Assembly (NCBI RefSeq): GCF_963675165.1
Contig: NC_087380.1
Location: 1,727,803 to 1,791,802, forward strand
Length of the DNA: 64,000 nucleotides
Reading direction: 5' to 3'
Origin: Halichondria panicea
Lineage: Eukaryota; Porifera; Demospongiae; Suberitida; Halichondriidae
Shown here: positions 19,025 to 30,528 of the stretch, one piece after another
Layout of the letters: the number at the start of each line of letters is the position of its first letter
Position numbering within the stretch: position 1 is the stretch's first letter
Translations under genes and position numbers: made by a program
The notes under the pieces: model-generated
Told to the model about the DNA's origin: nothing
The model's database searches: none
Seen by the model: only the letters and a program-made list of their open reading frames with translations

Positions 19025-21206
19025 CTAGTAGTTTGCAGGAGGAGGGGGGCGTGTCTGGTCCACCACCTCGTAAGCCATACAGACTGAGAGCTCTGCAGGA
19101 GGAGGGGTACGTGTCTGGTCCACCACCTCGTAAGCTGCACTGGCTGAGAGCTGGTAGTCTGCAGGAGGAGGGGGGCGTGTCTGGTCCACTACCTCATAGG
19201 CAGGCTTATCCTGTAGTTCGCTCAACTCTTCAAAATCATGAGAGGGGAGATGACTCATAACCACTGGGGGTAGTCTGCACGAAATAGAAGGGATTCACCA
19301 ATATAAATGGGAGCGTTAGCTTGTAGAAAAGGTGTATGATTACTAATCATCAAATAAACGCACTGTTTGAATTGACCATGTACCAATGTCCCTATAGAAA
19401 TACAAAGGTGCACATGATTCTACATACTGCATGTATATATGTTTAACCCTTTTTTACGGCAGATTTCATAAGAACAGTTAACAAGTCTTGGCCTAAAATA
19501 AAACGCATGCAACAATTGATCATGCATGAGAGTCATGCATGTGTATAGTCTACTAGAATGGGTGTATTTCATTTGGGCTGCCCTCAGGCACAAACATTTT
19601 CAAATGAATACATGTCGAACTATTATTATTATGACGTAAAGCTCCTTATAATAAAGTGGCACATGCATGTATGCGGTGTTTAATGCCCTAGAACAGACGT
19701 TTTGGGTGTGATTTGGAAGGATTACATAAATAGAGAGCAGAATGATTCCATCATCCTCGAATTACATGCAAGAACAGCAAAATGAGTCATTAGATTCGAG
19801 GTAAGGTCGTTATTAAGCTGCGGCTATTTTCTGAAACACAGCCACCTCTCTATTCTGCATGGCCAAGCTGCACTGTCCCAAGAGTGACCAGATACGAGAG
19901 TCTAACAACTATTTCCTAAAAAAAACATGCGCACACATGCAGACAGACACACACACAGGCACTCACCTCAAGGCAACAGTAGATTTTCCAGATTTATCAA
20001 AGTCATTCATGAGACTGCTGGGTGAGGTGACACCTGGCATGTAAGCAAACCACACACAGTATATATAATTATGGTCCTGGCAAATGACCATGCACGCATG
20101 AAAGTATTTAAGGGTTGATACGGTGTTAGTGTGTATATCTTTAATTCTCCTCTTGCACTGCAGTGCAGCAATGACAGCTAGGAGAATGAAGACACCCACA
20201 AGTAGAAAAGCCAAGACAATGCCAATAGCAAGCCATATAATATCAGTAGGTAGGCTCCCTCCACCCTGGGGAGTTCCGTCACCCCTCTCTATGGTAGTCG
20301 CTGTTGAGGCAATGGTCTTCATGTTGGATGTTTCTTGCATAGTAAAGATGTCACTGTCAGTAGGCAGGCTGCGTTGACTAAGCGTTAGTGGGTTTGTCTT
20401 CGGTAGTCGTCAATTCTGTATTACTTTTATCTTCATCAGTAGTTGTTTCTGGAGTGCTTTCATCTTCAGTGGATGGTAGTGGGGTAGGGTCAATTTTAGG
20501 AGCGGGGGTCGAAATGGAATCACATTGGAGATCTTGAGCATTCACAATTGAGACATTTTGACATGAAACGTTAGCACATCGATTTGAGCCCTGCGATAGA
20601 AGAGGTATAATTGGCGAGTTGCATGACTTGATTGCTGAGGTGCTACACTATTGCTCAATGTGGACCACTTGGCTTGGAATAGAGTGACCTCTAATACTGC
20701 ACCAGTAGTAACCAACAGTAGAATTATTCACCTTGGAAATGGTGAAATTATCACGACGAATATTCACATTGTTTTCAAGGATTTGATACGTAGTTTGGAC
20801 GCTATATAGTGAGTTTGGTATACTGATGTAAGTGCTTTGGTTTGTCACACCAACTACAGAAGGGTCTGAAGAATAGTGCCACTGAATATCCAGAAATGAA
20901 TCTCCTTCAACGTAACAGGTTATATTAACTCCAGCCCCGATAATGTTGCAGCTCTGTGTGGTAGTGGGTCCAGGCTCATTTATGTAGCGGAATCTGCAAT
21001 CACCTGTAGAATTGTGCATTATAATGTGCAGTGAACAGTAATTAGTATTGACCATCCCAATAGCTGCATATGCATCAGAATGACTATCAATATCTGGGAA
21101 TACCTGCTGCTATAGTCTCACCTTGCATGAGCACTGTCCCATAGAGAGCTTGAATGGTGGCTAGCACCATGAGGAGATGCATGCAAGAGTACTTCATCAT
21201 CACCAT
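19025..21206 (-). pseudogene. Receptor I: single-Ig type I receptor, broken, with expanded tail repeat
   Basis: Signal exon 21122-21206 (start MVMMKYSCMH, good hydrophobic core). The long Ig/stalk exon begins at 21003: an Ig V-like fold with C...W...YYWC, then a Thr/Ser/Pro/Glu-rich stalk, then a TM of about 28 residues (IIWLAIGIVLAFLLVG...) and CKRRIK. A small exon follows at about 19968-20035 and the tail exon at 19025-19274. Defects against the duplicate I': TAG at 20648-20650 where I' has CAG, another TAG in the stalk, and a donor after CKRRIK changed from GTACAC to ATATAC. The tail carries three copies of an AYEVVDQTRxPPPA unit where other genes have one, then a TAG where they have CAG. 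Intron 19275-19967 holds nothing recognised. Confidence 0.72.
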
Positions 21207-21299
21207 GCAGATGTTAGTATGCAGATAGCTTGCTCAATATCTACCTCTTTCTACTTTTATCATAATTATTTCCTGTGTGGTAACAGGAAATGGCTAATT

Positions 21300-21558
21300 G
21301 TTGTTTTGTGTGTTGAGATAATTATGGGCAAAGATCGTTAGTATTGAATTGAATAACACAATCCTTTTTAACAACAATCATAGTCAATCATTTCCCACTC
21401 TTTGAGTTTCCCCTGTGTTCTGCAGCCTTGCATGCATTGGTGCAAAAATGTCCATCATGATATATATTTAGCATAGTTAGTAGCTTATGATATGTATAGG
21501 TTTGACACATCTACCGAGGCATCACTGATGCCATCAGCACCCGTGGTGCTTTAATTCT
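21300..21558. mobile_element. Truncated copy of the 6451-type MITE
   Basis: Shares the internal AACAACAATCATAGTCAATCA-like segment and the end CCGAGGCATC...GTGGTGCTTT with the elements at 6451 and 28102, with internal deletions. It lies between the start of receptor I and the end of receptor B. Confidence 0.6.
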
Positions 21559-21631
21559 ATTCATGTGCATAAAATATCTAAAAGTATACAATGTAAAATA
21601 CAATTGACAAACAATCTGTGTTGCTTTGTGT

Positions 21632-21891
21632 CTACTTGTTCTCTGTGTTGAAGTCAGTGGGTGCATAAGCTGCACAGGCTGAGAGCTGGTAGTCTGTAGG
21701 AGGAGGGGGGTGTGGCTGGTCCACCACCTCATAGGCAGCCTCCTCCTGAAGTTTGCTTAACTCCTCGTAATCATGGGAAGGGAGATGACTCATTACCACT
21801 GGGGGTAGTCTGTAAGGGAAATAGAATGGAATCCGTTATATATATAGTTTGAATTTATGACATGAAAAGCAATTGGTGTGTGTGTGTGTCG

Positions 21892-21934
<43 letters not shown>

Positions 21935-24900
21935 TGTGTGTGTGGACACAAAAATGACCTGCTTGAGCGTCATGGACTGCTTTAACTGCATGCTACTGAG
22001 ACGTGGTTGAAAAATAAAATATAGGTACTTATAAGTGTTACTTTTGTGAGTAGCTATATGCTCCTTTTTCATCTATATCTGACTATAAATTACATCTTTG
22101 ACAAATTAATATTGTGCTAATAAATTTGCTGCAAATCCGCCAAAATCAGAGAAAAATCAGAAAACGCGAAACCTGTGTTCTTCGAAGGCAACAAAAAATA
22201 GTTGATCTAATGGTAGATTTACAATCATTCCCCATATAATAATTATCATTACGATAAAAGATATCGTGTCCCTTATGTCAACGCACAGCTAGGGTTAACT
22301 GAGCTTGATAATGAACACCCAGCTCTATAGCCATATATATATACCAGGCCTGGATCTAGGGGGTGGGTTGCAACCCCCCAAACACTCACAAAAACTAGCT
22401 CAACCTATGCTTGTGGCTAAATGAGCAATGTGTATCTGCTGACTTAAGTACAAGTCCAGGACACACTAAGTAGTAAAATGTTCATTCCACACATCAGGGG
22501 CGTAGCTACCATTGTTTCCTGGTTGCCCAGAAACCCCCCCAGGAGCTGCTGAAAATTGGGCAGGGCTCTCCTATAATTGAAATCAAGCAGCCCTGCCCAT
22601 CTTTTCATGCACGTGGCTGCAAATCAATCATCAGAGCTAGAGATGGCACCATGAAGCGTTTCACTTTGGCTTTGTCTCAGCTAGTCTCAGCTAGCTAGCT
22701 ACCTCAAATAAAGAAGACCAAGACTTAAGTTCTAGTATCAATCCCAGTATTCTCAGACTCAGCTCTAAGCACAACTTTATTCAGGAAGTATAAGTTTAGA
22801 ACAATCTCAGCCACATGAAACCTCTCAGGTAAATGACATTTAATTGTGCTCAGCTATACTAGCAATACACAATTAATTAACACCTGCCTTTTAGTATGTC
22901 TATAGCTACTAGCTAGCTTCTCACAAACATGTAAAAAAAGTCAATGAGCAGTAGGTGTGCCCCAATCAAGAGGGTGTGGCACCGGAAGTGGGCGTGGTCA
23001 AAAATTTCGCGGCGCTAGCGCGCCGCTGATGTTTCTAAGGAAACCCCTGTCTCAAAAGTCTGGCTACGCCCCTGCACATACCATTATGTGTACATGACAA
23101 GGCACCTAGCTGTAGTAGACAGTAGATTTGTAAGTATACTTTGTGCACGTTTACTATGATGTCAATTTCAATTAAGGGGGCGTGGTCAAACATTTTGCGC
23201 GCGCTTTTGTTTTATAGCCCCTCTATAATGTTTGGTTGGATCCGCCCCTGTATACAGCTAACTCAATTCACAGACCATGAATGCACATGCACACTAACAC
23301 TCACTCTGTTGGTTGGCTGCTTGTCTTCACATCACTCATGTCCTTGGATCCAGACCTCCGTTGCCTCAACATAACCACAATCAGTACTAGCACAGCAATG
23401 GTCAAGACTCCAGCAACCACCCAACCAGCTGCAGCCACAGCAACAATATTGACCACTACACCTGCACTGACTGTGTGTGTGTGTGGGTTGAAGTTGACAA
23501 CTAGTATTTGGTTTTAAGCAAAAACAACACTTTCGATATGAAGCTAAAACAATAATAGCATTGTTTAAAGATAGCAAATGCAAGATACTATAAATTATAA
23601 GCTGCGATTATTCATCTCATGAAGCACAGTTTTCAACCCCACTCACCAGTCACCATGACACAATGTGTAGTGGTTGCCCCACTCTCCCTGGGCACTTGAC
23701 AACAGTAGGTACCAGCTACTTCACTGGATCCCTCAGCAAGATTCAGACTAATGGAGCTCATATCTCGTGACACATAGAATCCGTCGGTGTTTGAGTCAGG
23801 AATGCTGTCACCATTTGGTCCTCTCCACTCCCCGAGAGCATTGCCGTTGTTGTCCACTCTTCTGCAGCAGGTGGTGAGCTCAGTGTGACAGGTGAGGGCA
23901 GAGGATCCAATGGCCGCCAGTGATAAGACAGAGTTGTTGGCAATGACATTCATTGATCCACTGCTCAAAGGAATCACTGGATTGAGAGAAAATGGTCAAA
24001 GCACAATAATTATGATTATCAGTTAATCTTATACAGTTGCACACTGGAGGTTCTCCTGACCACACTCCACTTGCTCCACTTGCTCCACAGGTTCTGCTCT
24101 CACTACCAACAATGTTGTATCCAGTGATACAGGTGTAGATAGCAGTCATCATGAAGGTGGTTCCAGAGGATGTACTGACCAGTCCATTGGCAATGTTATT
24201 TAGGGGACCACAGTCAACAGCTAATAAAACATACGTGTAAACAAGTTAGAGCTAACTTGTTTACGTACACTACACTCAGCTCTGTGACTGTAGTGTACGC
24301 TTGTTTAAAGCACTCACGATCACAGGTAGGTGCTGTTAGGCTCCAGGCTCCATTAGCTTGACAGGTTCTATCTGATACTCCAATGAGATTGTAGCCATGA
24401 TCACATGTGTAGGTGGCAGTGTTCATGAAGGTGGTTCCAGAGGATGTACTAACTTGCCCGTTAGGAACAGTGAGGGGACCACAGTCAACAGCTGTGATTA
24501 TGAACACAGTGGATACAGTGCACACTGCTATTCATATACTACTCACGTGCACAGGTGGGGGCCTCTGGAGTCCATATTGTATCAGCCCTACAAGTTCGAG
24601 TGGCCTCTCCAACAATGTTGTATCCAGTGTTACAGGTGTAGGTAGCAGTCATCATGAAGGTGGTTCCAGAGGATGTGTCCACTGCTCCATTGGAGAGGGC
24701 GTCCAGGGAACCACAGTCAACAGCTGTGGGGAGACATGAAATTGATGACATGGACAATTGTACGACTTACGGGAACAAGTTGGTACAGTCTCCCACATCC
24801 CACTAGCCATACAGGTAGCCATTGCTGTGGTGGAGACCTCATACCCACTGACGCAAGTGTAGGTCACCATCCCTCCAAGAGTTGTGCTGGTTGGTGTTTC

Positions 24901-26404
24901 AGGAGATCCATTGCCAATGGAGGGTGGGGGACCACAATTCACAGCTGAGTGGGTGAGAACAGTCAATGCAGTATTATAATTAGTGACAGTATCAACTTCA
25001 CATACGTGAACAATTTGTTACAGTCTCCCACATCCCATTAGCCATACAAGTAGCCGTTACTATGGTGACTCCAGTGGAGACCTCGTACCCACTGTCACAG
25101 GTGTAGGTCACTGTCCCTTGGTAGGTTGTTCTGGTGAGTGTTCCAACAGGAGATGCATTGTTGCCAGGGGGAGGTGGGGAGCCACAATCCACAACTGAGA
25201 GTAAAATGATAATTATTACAGCTAGAAGAAGTGCAATAATGTATGCTTGCATTGCTCGAATGCAGCTTGCAGTACTATACAGTCTTTCTTCTAATTGCAG
25301 CCACACTTATGATTTCCAGTGGCGCACAAATAGAAAGAAAAAATAGTTTGCCACTTATAGTTATTAGAGTGGTGCTTAGCGATACAACGTAAGGTAATAG
25401 TAGCTGTTCCACAGGGCTATAATAGATTAATTGTATGTATAATAATAGCCTCGATTTCAGTGTTTCTTTTCTAATTACCTAAACGCCAGCAAAAAGTAAT
25501 TCCAGAACTTAACGCTTGATTAGAGTTTTTGTGTATTTGACGCTTCTATTATGGTGCACGGTGGTACAATCAAAAGATGGTACAGTACTCACGTGCACAA
25601 GCTGTAGGTGGTGATGGAGACCAGGTACCAGCACTAGTACCATCACTCATACAAGTTATCTGCAGAACTGATCCACTGGCCATGGTGATGGTTGGTGCGT
25701 AACCAGCAGTGTCACAGGTGTAGGTGGCCATGTTGGTGGTTGCATTGTATGAGATCATTCCATTAGAGAGGGGACTCAGTGTGGGGCAGGGAGCTGTGGG
25801 GGGGTGGGGGGGTTAGTATTGGACATATAGACAATAATATTGTCAGCACTCACTGAAGGTGACACATCTCCTCTCATTGGTGGCAAGCCTCACACAGCAG
25901 TGTTCTCCATCAGGACTGTAGTGTGTGGGACCACGATGCAGAACAACGCCAACGTTACTAACACCACTGATGAACAGTTCATCCCCAACTGCATCTCTGT
26001 AAGCTATGTCCAATGTACTCCCACCAGGACCTTGCCACGCTGTACCACCAGGGTTGGTGTAGCAATACCAGGCTTGTGGATCAGTACCAAGTCCTGATCC
26101 AACATCAGAGAACGAGATGATCTTTCCAGTGTGGTCAGTACCAGGGGGCTCATTGGGTGCTGCCAGTCGAACTGTATGCCAATAATATACACTAATTGAT
26201 GCCCTGGTACCAAATCTATATACTATAGTAGATCTAGATAACACCAGTAGACTAGCACAAGATTTATATAGACTATGTCTATATAGTTTGCAGTATTACG
26301 GTAAAAGCTATAGTTGCACTGCATATCAACTCACTCAAAGTCTGTCCATACACAAGAGAAACACTTCCCAGCAGACAGCAGAGCAATAATCTTGAGGGGA
26401 ACAT
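21632..26404 (-). CDS. Receptor B: six-sushi, Ig, single-pass receptor with tyrosine-motif tail (intact, about 720 aa)
   Basis: Eleven exons: signal 26335-26404; N-terminal domain 25854-26171; sushi 25593-25793, 25006-25194, 24771-24944, 24547-24723, 24318-24491, 24035-24220; Ig-like 23647-23976; TM 23305-23470; tail 21632-21809. All phases join without a stop. The signal peptide starts MFPSRLLLCCLLGSVSLVYG. The N-terminal domain has paired cysteines (WYCY...HCCVR). The Ig-like domain has C...CC...YCC. After the TM come RQRRSGSK and a tail with YEEL, YEVV and YQLS motifs spaced as in ITAM-like tails, plus a Pro-rich linker. It is predicted to be a cell-surface recognition receptor; the ligand is unknown. 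The 1.5-kb last intron carries a TG repeat and nested transposons. Confidence 0.87.
21874..21944. repeat. (TG)n microsatellite in the last intron of receptor B
   Basis: About 70 bp of TG with short interruptions. Receptor relatives C, D and B' have a shorter version at the same position. Confidence 0.9.
22345..23250. mobile_element. Outer short inverted-repeat element in receptor B intron, split by a second element
   Basis: Begins CAGGCCTGGATC and ends GATCCGCCCCTG, flanked on both sides by TATAC (22340-22344 and 23251-23255), a 5-bp target duplication. Without the nested element it is about 326 bp. The CAGG-start ends are hAT-like, but the family is not assigned. Confidence 0.72.
22495..23074. 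mobile_element. Nested short inverted-repeat element
   Basis: Begins CAGGGGCGTAGCTA and ends GGCTACGCCCCTG, with CACAT on both sides (22490-22494 and 23075-23079). It lies inside the element 22345-23250 and is therefore younger. There is no transposase coding. Confidence 0.78.
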
Positions 26405-26621
26405 TCTCTTTATTCTTGTAGCCAAGAGTTCATTATTCATCCTAATGAACTCTTGCTGTATAGCTAGTAAATTTCTCTAGCTAAGTAGATTCATCAGTAG
26501 ATATAGTACATGTATTAGATCTATACTGAAAGCAATTAACAAAAGTCATGATAAGGAAGTGTGCACATGACATGCCTAGATCTAGTCTACATTGCAGTTC
26601 TAGAATAACAGTATTCAGTGG

Positions 26622-27205
26622 TAGACTGGCAGCTGAGCGCGTAGCCTATAAGTCACTCGTCTCAGCGGAGGTGTATAGATCATATGACACTACCAAACAT
26701 GAATATCATTATAGATAATGTGGTTAAATTTTGCTATGAGATTTAGCTACTATGGAATGTACTGAATCCCCTGAAGTGTAAGGCCACACCAAATTAATCT
26801 TATGTTTCACGGATTTTCCAGGTCATATTTTTGCAGAATGTCCAAAAAAATAACCAATTAGTGGTCAGGTCAGAGGTCAGAATAGCCATGTGATCTAGCA
26901 AAATGTTTTAATGTTTTGCTAAAGTGACTTTTTGTGGTGTGTTATGACTCTGTTTGTGGTTTTATAATGATATTCATCAAATTTTTTCTTTTTTTGCCTG
27001 CCACCCTGGTCTGTTTTTGGAGATTAAAAGTCCGTGAAACATAAGATCAATTTGGTGTGGCCTAAGTGCGGTTACAATTACAGGGCTAATATGACGTTGA
27101 GCAATCTGATAGGTTGCAATGCTCATTGCACCTGAGACGAGTGACTGATAGGCAGTTTGCCAGTCCCTCGCGCTACGCACGCGAGGGGCTGTCGCCGCCA
27201 GTCTA
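26622..27205. mobile_element. Mutator-like non-autonomous element with 9-bp target duplication
   Basis: Ends are TAGACTGGC and GCCAGTCTA, with AGTCACTCGTCTCAG/CTGAGACGAGTGACT as further inverted arms. ATTCAGTGG flanks both ends (26613-26621, 27206-27214). The homologous sites at 45302 and 63393 are uninterrupted, which supports an insertion. A Harbinger-like element is nested inside. Confidence 0.82.
26782..27062. mobile_element. PIF/Harbinger-like MITE nested in 26622-27205
   Basis: Long inverted repeats start GGCCACACCAAATTAATCTT and end with the imperfect inverse ending GGTGTGGCC. TAA flanks both ends, the TWA target duplication expected of PIF/Harbinger. No coding sequence is present. 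Confidence 0.78.
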
Positions 27206-27222
27206 ATTCAGTGGTCCCAGTT

Positions 27223-27746
27223 CAGAGGAGGTAGGACACGCATCACGTGCGCTTCAATAATTAACAATCCAGGTTTAACCACAGACAAGGATTTGTGCAT
27301 GAAAGTAAAGATCTTCAAGCAATCAAAACAGCAGCAATCCCACGGTAATTTTCTCAAGATCTAGCTATCATGTAGCGAAAGGATAGTACTAACTTGTGGA
27401 TTAGCAATCCCAGTGGGATCCCGGCTCAATAGCTTGAAATTCACTATCAAACCTAGTGGTTTTTACTGTAGATATAAAGCTACTACGGAGAGCAGTCTAG
27501 GGTGGTTACTTCAGGTTGGTTGCCATCTTCCATCACAGTTTACAATATTTGAGATTACTAGAAGGTGATGTGAGCTTGCTAGAAAGCACAACAGTAGATC
27601 TACCACAGGCACCATAGCTACACTGAAATGTAAGGAAAGGTTAAAGGTCTGATCTTAGGCTCTTAACGGTCAAGAGCCTAACGTAAACATTGTATACCAC
27701 ACATTCCATTGCCATGTGACTGATGACACACGTCCCACCTCCTCTG
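27223..27746. mobile_element. Second element with 9-bp target duplication, inserted in UHRF1-type relic
   Basis: Begins CAGAGGAGGTAGGACACG and ends with the imperfect inverse ending CCCACCTCCTCTG. GTCCCAGTT flanks both sides (27214-27222, 27747-27755). Empty homologous sites are visible at about 45310 and 63400. It lies only 17 bp from the element 26622-27205. Confidence 0.78.
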
Positions 27747-27888
27747 GTCCCAGTTAGTGTGTGTAGTGTGATCTCCCTCCATTGTATCCAGGGAACAGGT
27801 CCAATAGTACTGCCTGTAGGGACTTGCCCAGATCATGCCGACAGTTGGAGCACAGCTGTACACATCCACCTTGAAGGAACGCCTCACA

Positions 27889-27892
<4 letters not shown>
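27747..27892 (-). pseudogene. UHRF1-type RING end / last exon relic
   Basis: Reads (in two frames) SFKVDVYSC, then CSNCRHDLGK and LQAVLLDLFPGYNGGR, the end of the UHRF1 RING domain and C-terminus. A frame break lies at the CxxC pair, and part of the helix after DLGK is missing compared with the copy at 45302. A TG microsatellite (27893-27928) sits where the acceptor should be. It is not functional as it stands. Confidence 0.72.
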
Positions 27893-27928
<36 letters not shown>

Positions 27929-28101
27929 GGAGGGGTTGAAACAACAAAAAAAATTGTGAGGAACTGCCTTATCTGACCAGAGAAGAGGGTGCCACCTCTC
28001 TTATTTCCATAATGCACTTACATATTAAATTGCTTATGAGACATGAATGGCTGCAGGAATAACTACTATAAGTTATAATTATTTGTATTCATGCTTCTAA
28101 T

Positions 28102-28580
28102 AATGAAAGCACCGCAGGTGCTGATGCCTCGTGGAGATGCCAAAGCTACATAACATAAAGCTACTAATAGCTGATGAACATTTTTGCAATAATTATTTTG
28201 CTGCATGCAAACTCAAAGAATGGGTAATGATCGACCATGATTGTTGTTAAAAACGATCGATGCCAAAAGTTCAATTCTAAAATTAATGGCTGCCATCAGC
28301 AGAGCCTTGCAGCTCTCATCCTCACTCTTGCAGCTACCAATAGCTAGCGTTCTAGTACAGAGCTAACTACTAAGTAGAGTAGTAACACTCGGTAAACAAG
28401 TTTGGCTACGTGCTCTTCTGAAAAGGCTGCAATGGCATTCCAAGTAAGCAAAACTAGGCATAACTCGAGAACGAAGCATTATTTTGCAAATCCACGAATT
28501 AAAATCCAAGTAAACATGACTAGAAGCCTATAGAAACTCTTACTTGCACTTGATTCATCCTTGAGCAGCTGTAGCGGTCT

Positions 28581-28612
<32 letters not shown>

Positions 28613-28660
28613 ACAAACACACTACCGTATATACCTCGCTTGCGCATGCGCACCGAGGCA
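28102..28660. mobile_element. Inverted copy of the 6451-type MITE
   Basis: Reverse complement of the element in the TUT intron along its whole length, ending CACCGAGGCA at 28651-28660, with a short CA tract at 28578-28622. No coding sequence is present. Confidence 0.83.
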
Positions 28661-29300
28661 TAATTATAATAATATGTAATTTACTATGTAGTTTACCTTC
28701 AGTTCTTGTAATCTAGTCTTTTTACTTGAATTGTGTTTTTTAATTGGTTTTTAATACTCTCAGGGGAGGTCAGGGGGAGGGGGGTTTGGGTAATTATGTA
28801 AATGTAGTAATTGATAAGGATTTTACTTTCTGTGTCTTTCTTTAGAGGCTAAGAAAAATGCTGCCAACACCTTCGTTTCTTTAAATTATTAAACACACCA
28901 ATGGTTAGAAGTATAGTATAGATTATGTCATAATTAGCTATCTAAAATTAATGTAAATGTTCATATCCACATTATGTTACTGGGGGTGGCCATGCTGATC
29001 TACTAAATTTGGAATCTGTGCTTAAGTATGCACAATTAAGGTAGGTTAACAGAACTTTAGGCAAACACCACAAGGCAGAGAACAGACAGAAACAGAAAAG
29101 CAAACAGATGCTCAGCCCGGAGAGCCGAAAATGATGGGTTAAAGAGTCTTTAACGGTGCACCAACTCTCCCCATTCATCTGTTGCATTCAGTCACATATT
29201 ATACACAACTACAGTGCTATATAACACTCAATAGTTATTGTACATCTATTCACATTGGGGCCAAAGCTGTAAATCAAGCTGACATGAATTATAAGACTTA
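28661..29300. other. Intergenic stretch without recognised genes
   Basis: AT-rich sequence between two inverted-repeat elements. Reading frames on both strands are short and match nothing I recognise. Confidence 0.4.
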
Positions 29301-29576
29301 GGCCACTCCAAGTGACACTCTGGTTTCTGGTCCTGAAGTTTTTCTAATTGCATGCGGGCGGGCGGCTTTTCTCATTATGTCATTATCAGTTTCACCTTAT
29401 GAATCTCATTATTTTGCAAATGAATATCATTATCACACTATTTTTGTACCGCATGGACCATTATGCGCATGCGTAGTAGAAATAATGGGATAGAAATCCA
29501 ATAATGAGATAGAAATCCAAGAATAAAATCTGATGCGGGCGGTGGACCAGAAACCAGAGTATCACTTGGAGTGGCC
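29301..29576. mobile_element. PIF/Harbinger-like MITE
   Basis: A 34-bp imperfect inverted repeat starts GGCCACTCCAAGTGA at the left and ends TCACTTGGAGTGGCC at the right. TTA flanks both ends (29298-29300, 29577-29579), as for PIF/Harbinger. It is 276 bp, non-coding, and different in sequence from the element at 26782. Confidence 0.82.
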
Positions 29577-29813
29577 TTATCTTCTAACTTGGACTTGATT
29601 GGTTGCTGTGATATTTCAAGTTGGCTTTTAAAAGAAAACTTCTGAGGGGGGCTTATAATTATAGGTATAAAGTACAACACTGTATTGTCTGGGCCAGGTT
29701 TTGTGGTACATGTAGTTGATAGTGGGGTTGGGGCAATGTGGGTTCTAGCACAAAACAAACATTAACCTCAAATTTTTGGTTCTTAGAATTAGCAACAGGC
29801 ATTAAATAGATAG

Positions 29814-29815
<2 letters not shown>

Positions 29816-29882
<67 letters not shown>

Positions 29883-29919
29883 CGTGCGTGTGTGTGCATG
29901 TGTGTGTGCATGTGTGTGA
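29816..29919. repeat. (TG)n microsatellite
   Basis: About 100 bp of TG followed by GTGTGCATG-type interruptions. It lies between the two UHRF1-type exon relics. Confidence 0.92.
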
Positions 29920-30115
29920 GGGGGACAAGTGAGGGACGCAGTGGGATAGTGTATACTTGCATAAGACATTCATTGAAAGCAAAACCATGCAGTTTATTGG
30001 ATGCAAAATGAAATTGATGTGTTATAAACGGTCTCTAAAAACAAGATACACGTATATAAAAATATAGCTATTGTTATGAAGCCACATACTACACTAGTGA
30101 TATCTGGTTCCCCAC

Positions 30116-30217
30116 CTTACAGATGTTGTGGCTGCAGGTGGTAGTGACGGGGTGGTAGACCACCTCCTGACACACGATGCAGTTGAATGTCTCCTGGATA
30201 CGACTCAGCAGACCAGC
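30116..30217 (-). pseudogene. UHRF1-type RING exon, intact reading frame but isolated
   Basis: The 34-residue exon reads [20 protein letters not shown], then [13 protein letters not shown], with CxxC and CxHxxC, the first half of the RING finger of UHRF1-family E3 ligases. It has a good acceptor (CAG) and an AAG|GTGGGG donor. The only downstream partner is the broken exon at 27747-27892, 2.2 kb away behind transposons, and no upstream UHRF1 domains (SRA, PHD, Tudor) are in the window, so I treat it as a fragment. Confidence 0.68.
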
Positions 30218-30528
30218 CTGTCATGCATAAGGGGAATAATGAATACTGATACAGTACAGCACAGTACATGTCTCTTTTTACTGTGTGTGGTCAGTCATTA
30301 GCTCTGACTATACACTGGCTCACAGACTGGGCGTGTTATAAATTGCTGAAGGAGATTATGTCTCAAGGAAACACAGCTTTCTTATTTCAAGCGAGTTACC
30401 CGGCAAAAATAGGACGAAAAGCAGATAGTTTTCGAGGCCTCTGTGTAGAACTAATGTTAAATGGTCCAGTGCACCACTTCCGTCTCCAATCCCTCTCTCT
30501 TTTATCTATGGTTAAACCATGTACTCAC

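Larger units (their letters stand above)
10430..27892. repeat. Block 1 of a long segmental duplication (partner 46331-63580)
   Basis: Gene order T1, A, RING relic, TUT 3' end, T2, I, B, UHRF1 relic matches block 2 item for item and strand for strand, with a spacing that drifts from about 35.8 kb (T1) to 34.7 kb (B TM exon) because of insertions. From about 12375 to 13160 I see no difference to 48145-48930. Elsewhere single-base differences and small indels are frequent. Confidence 0.88.

Noticed and set aside
27747-27892. A complete UHRF1 gene on the minus strand from 30217 to 27747
   Set aside because: The exon order is right, but the last exon is frameshifted at its CxxC pair, transposons disrupt its 3' flank, and no upstream UHRF1 domains are present.
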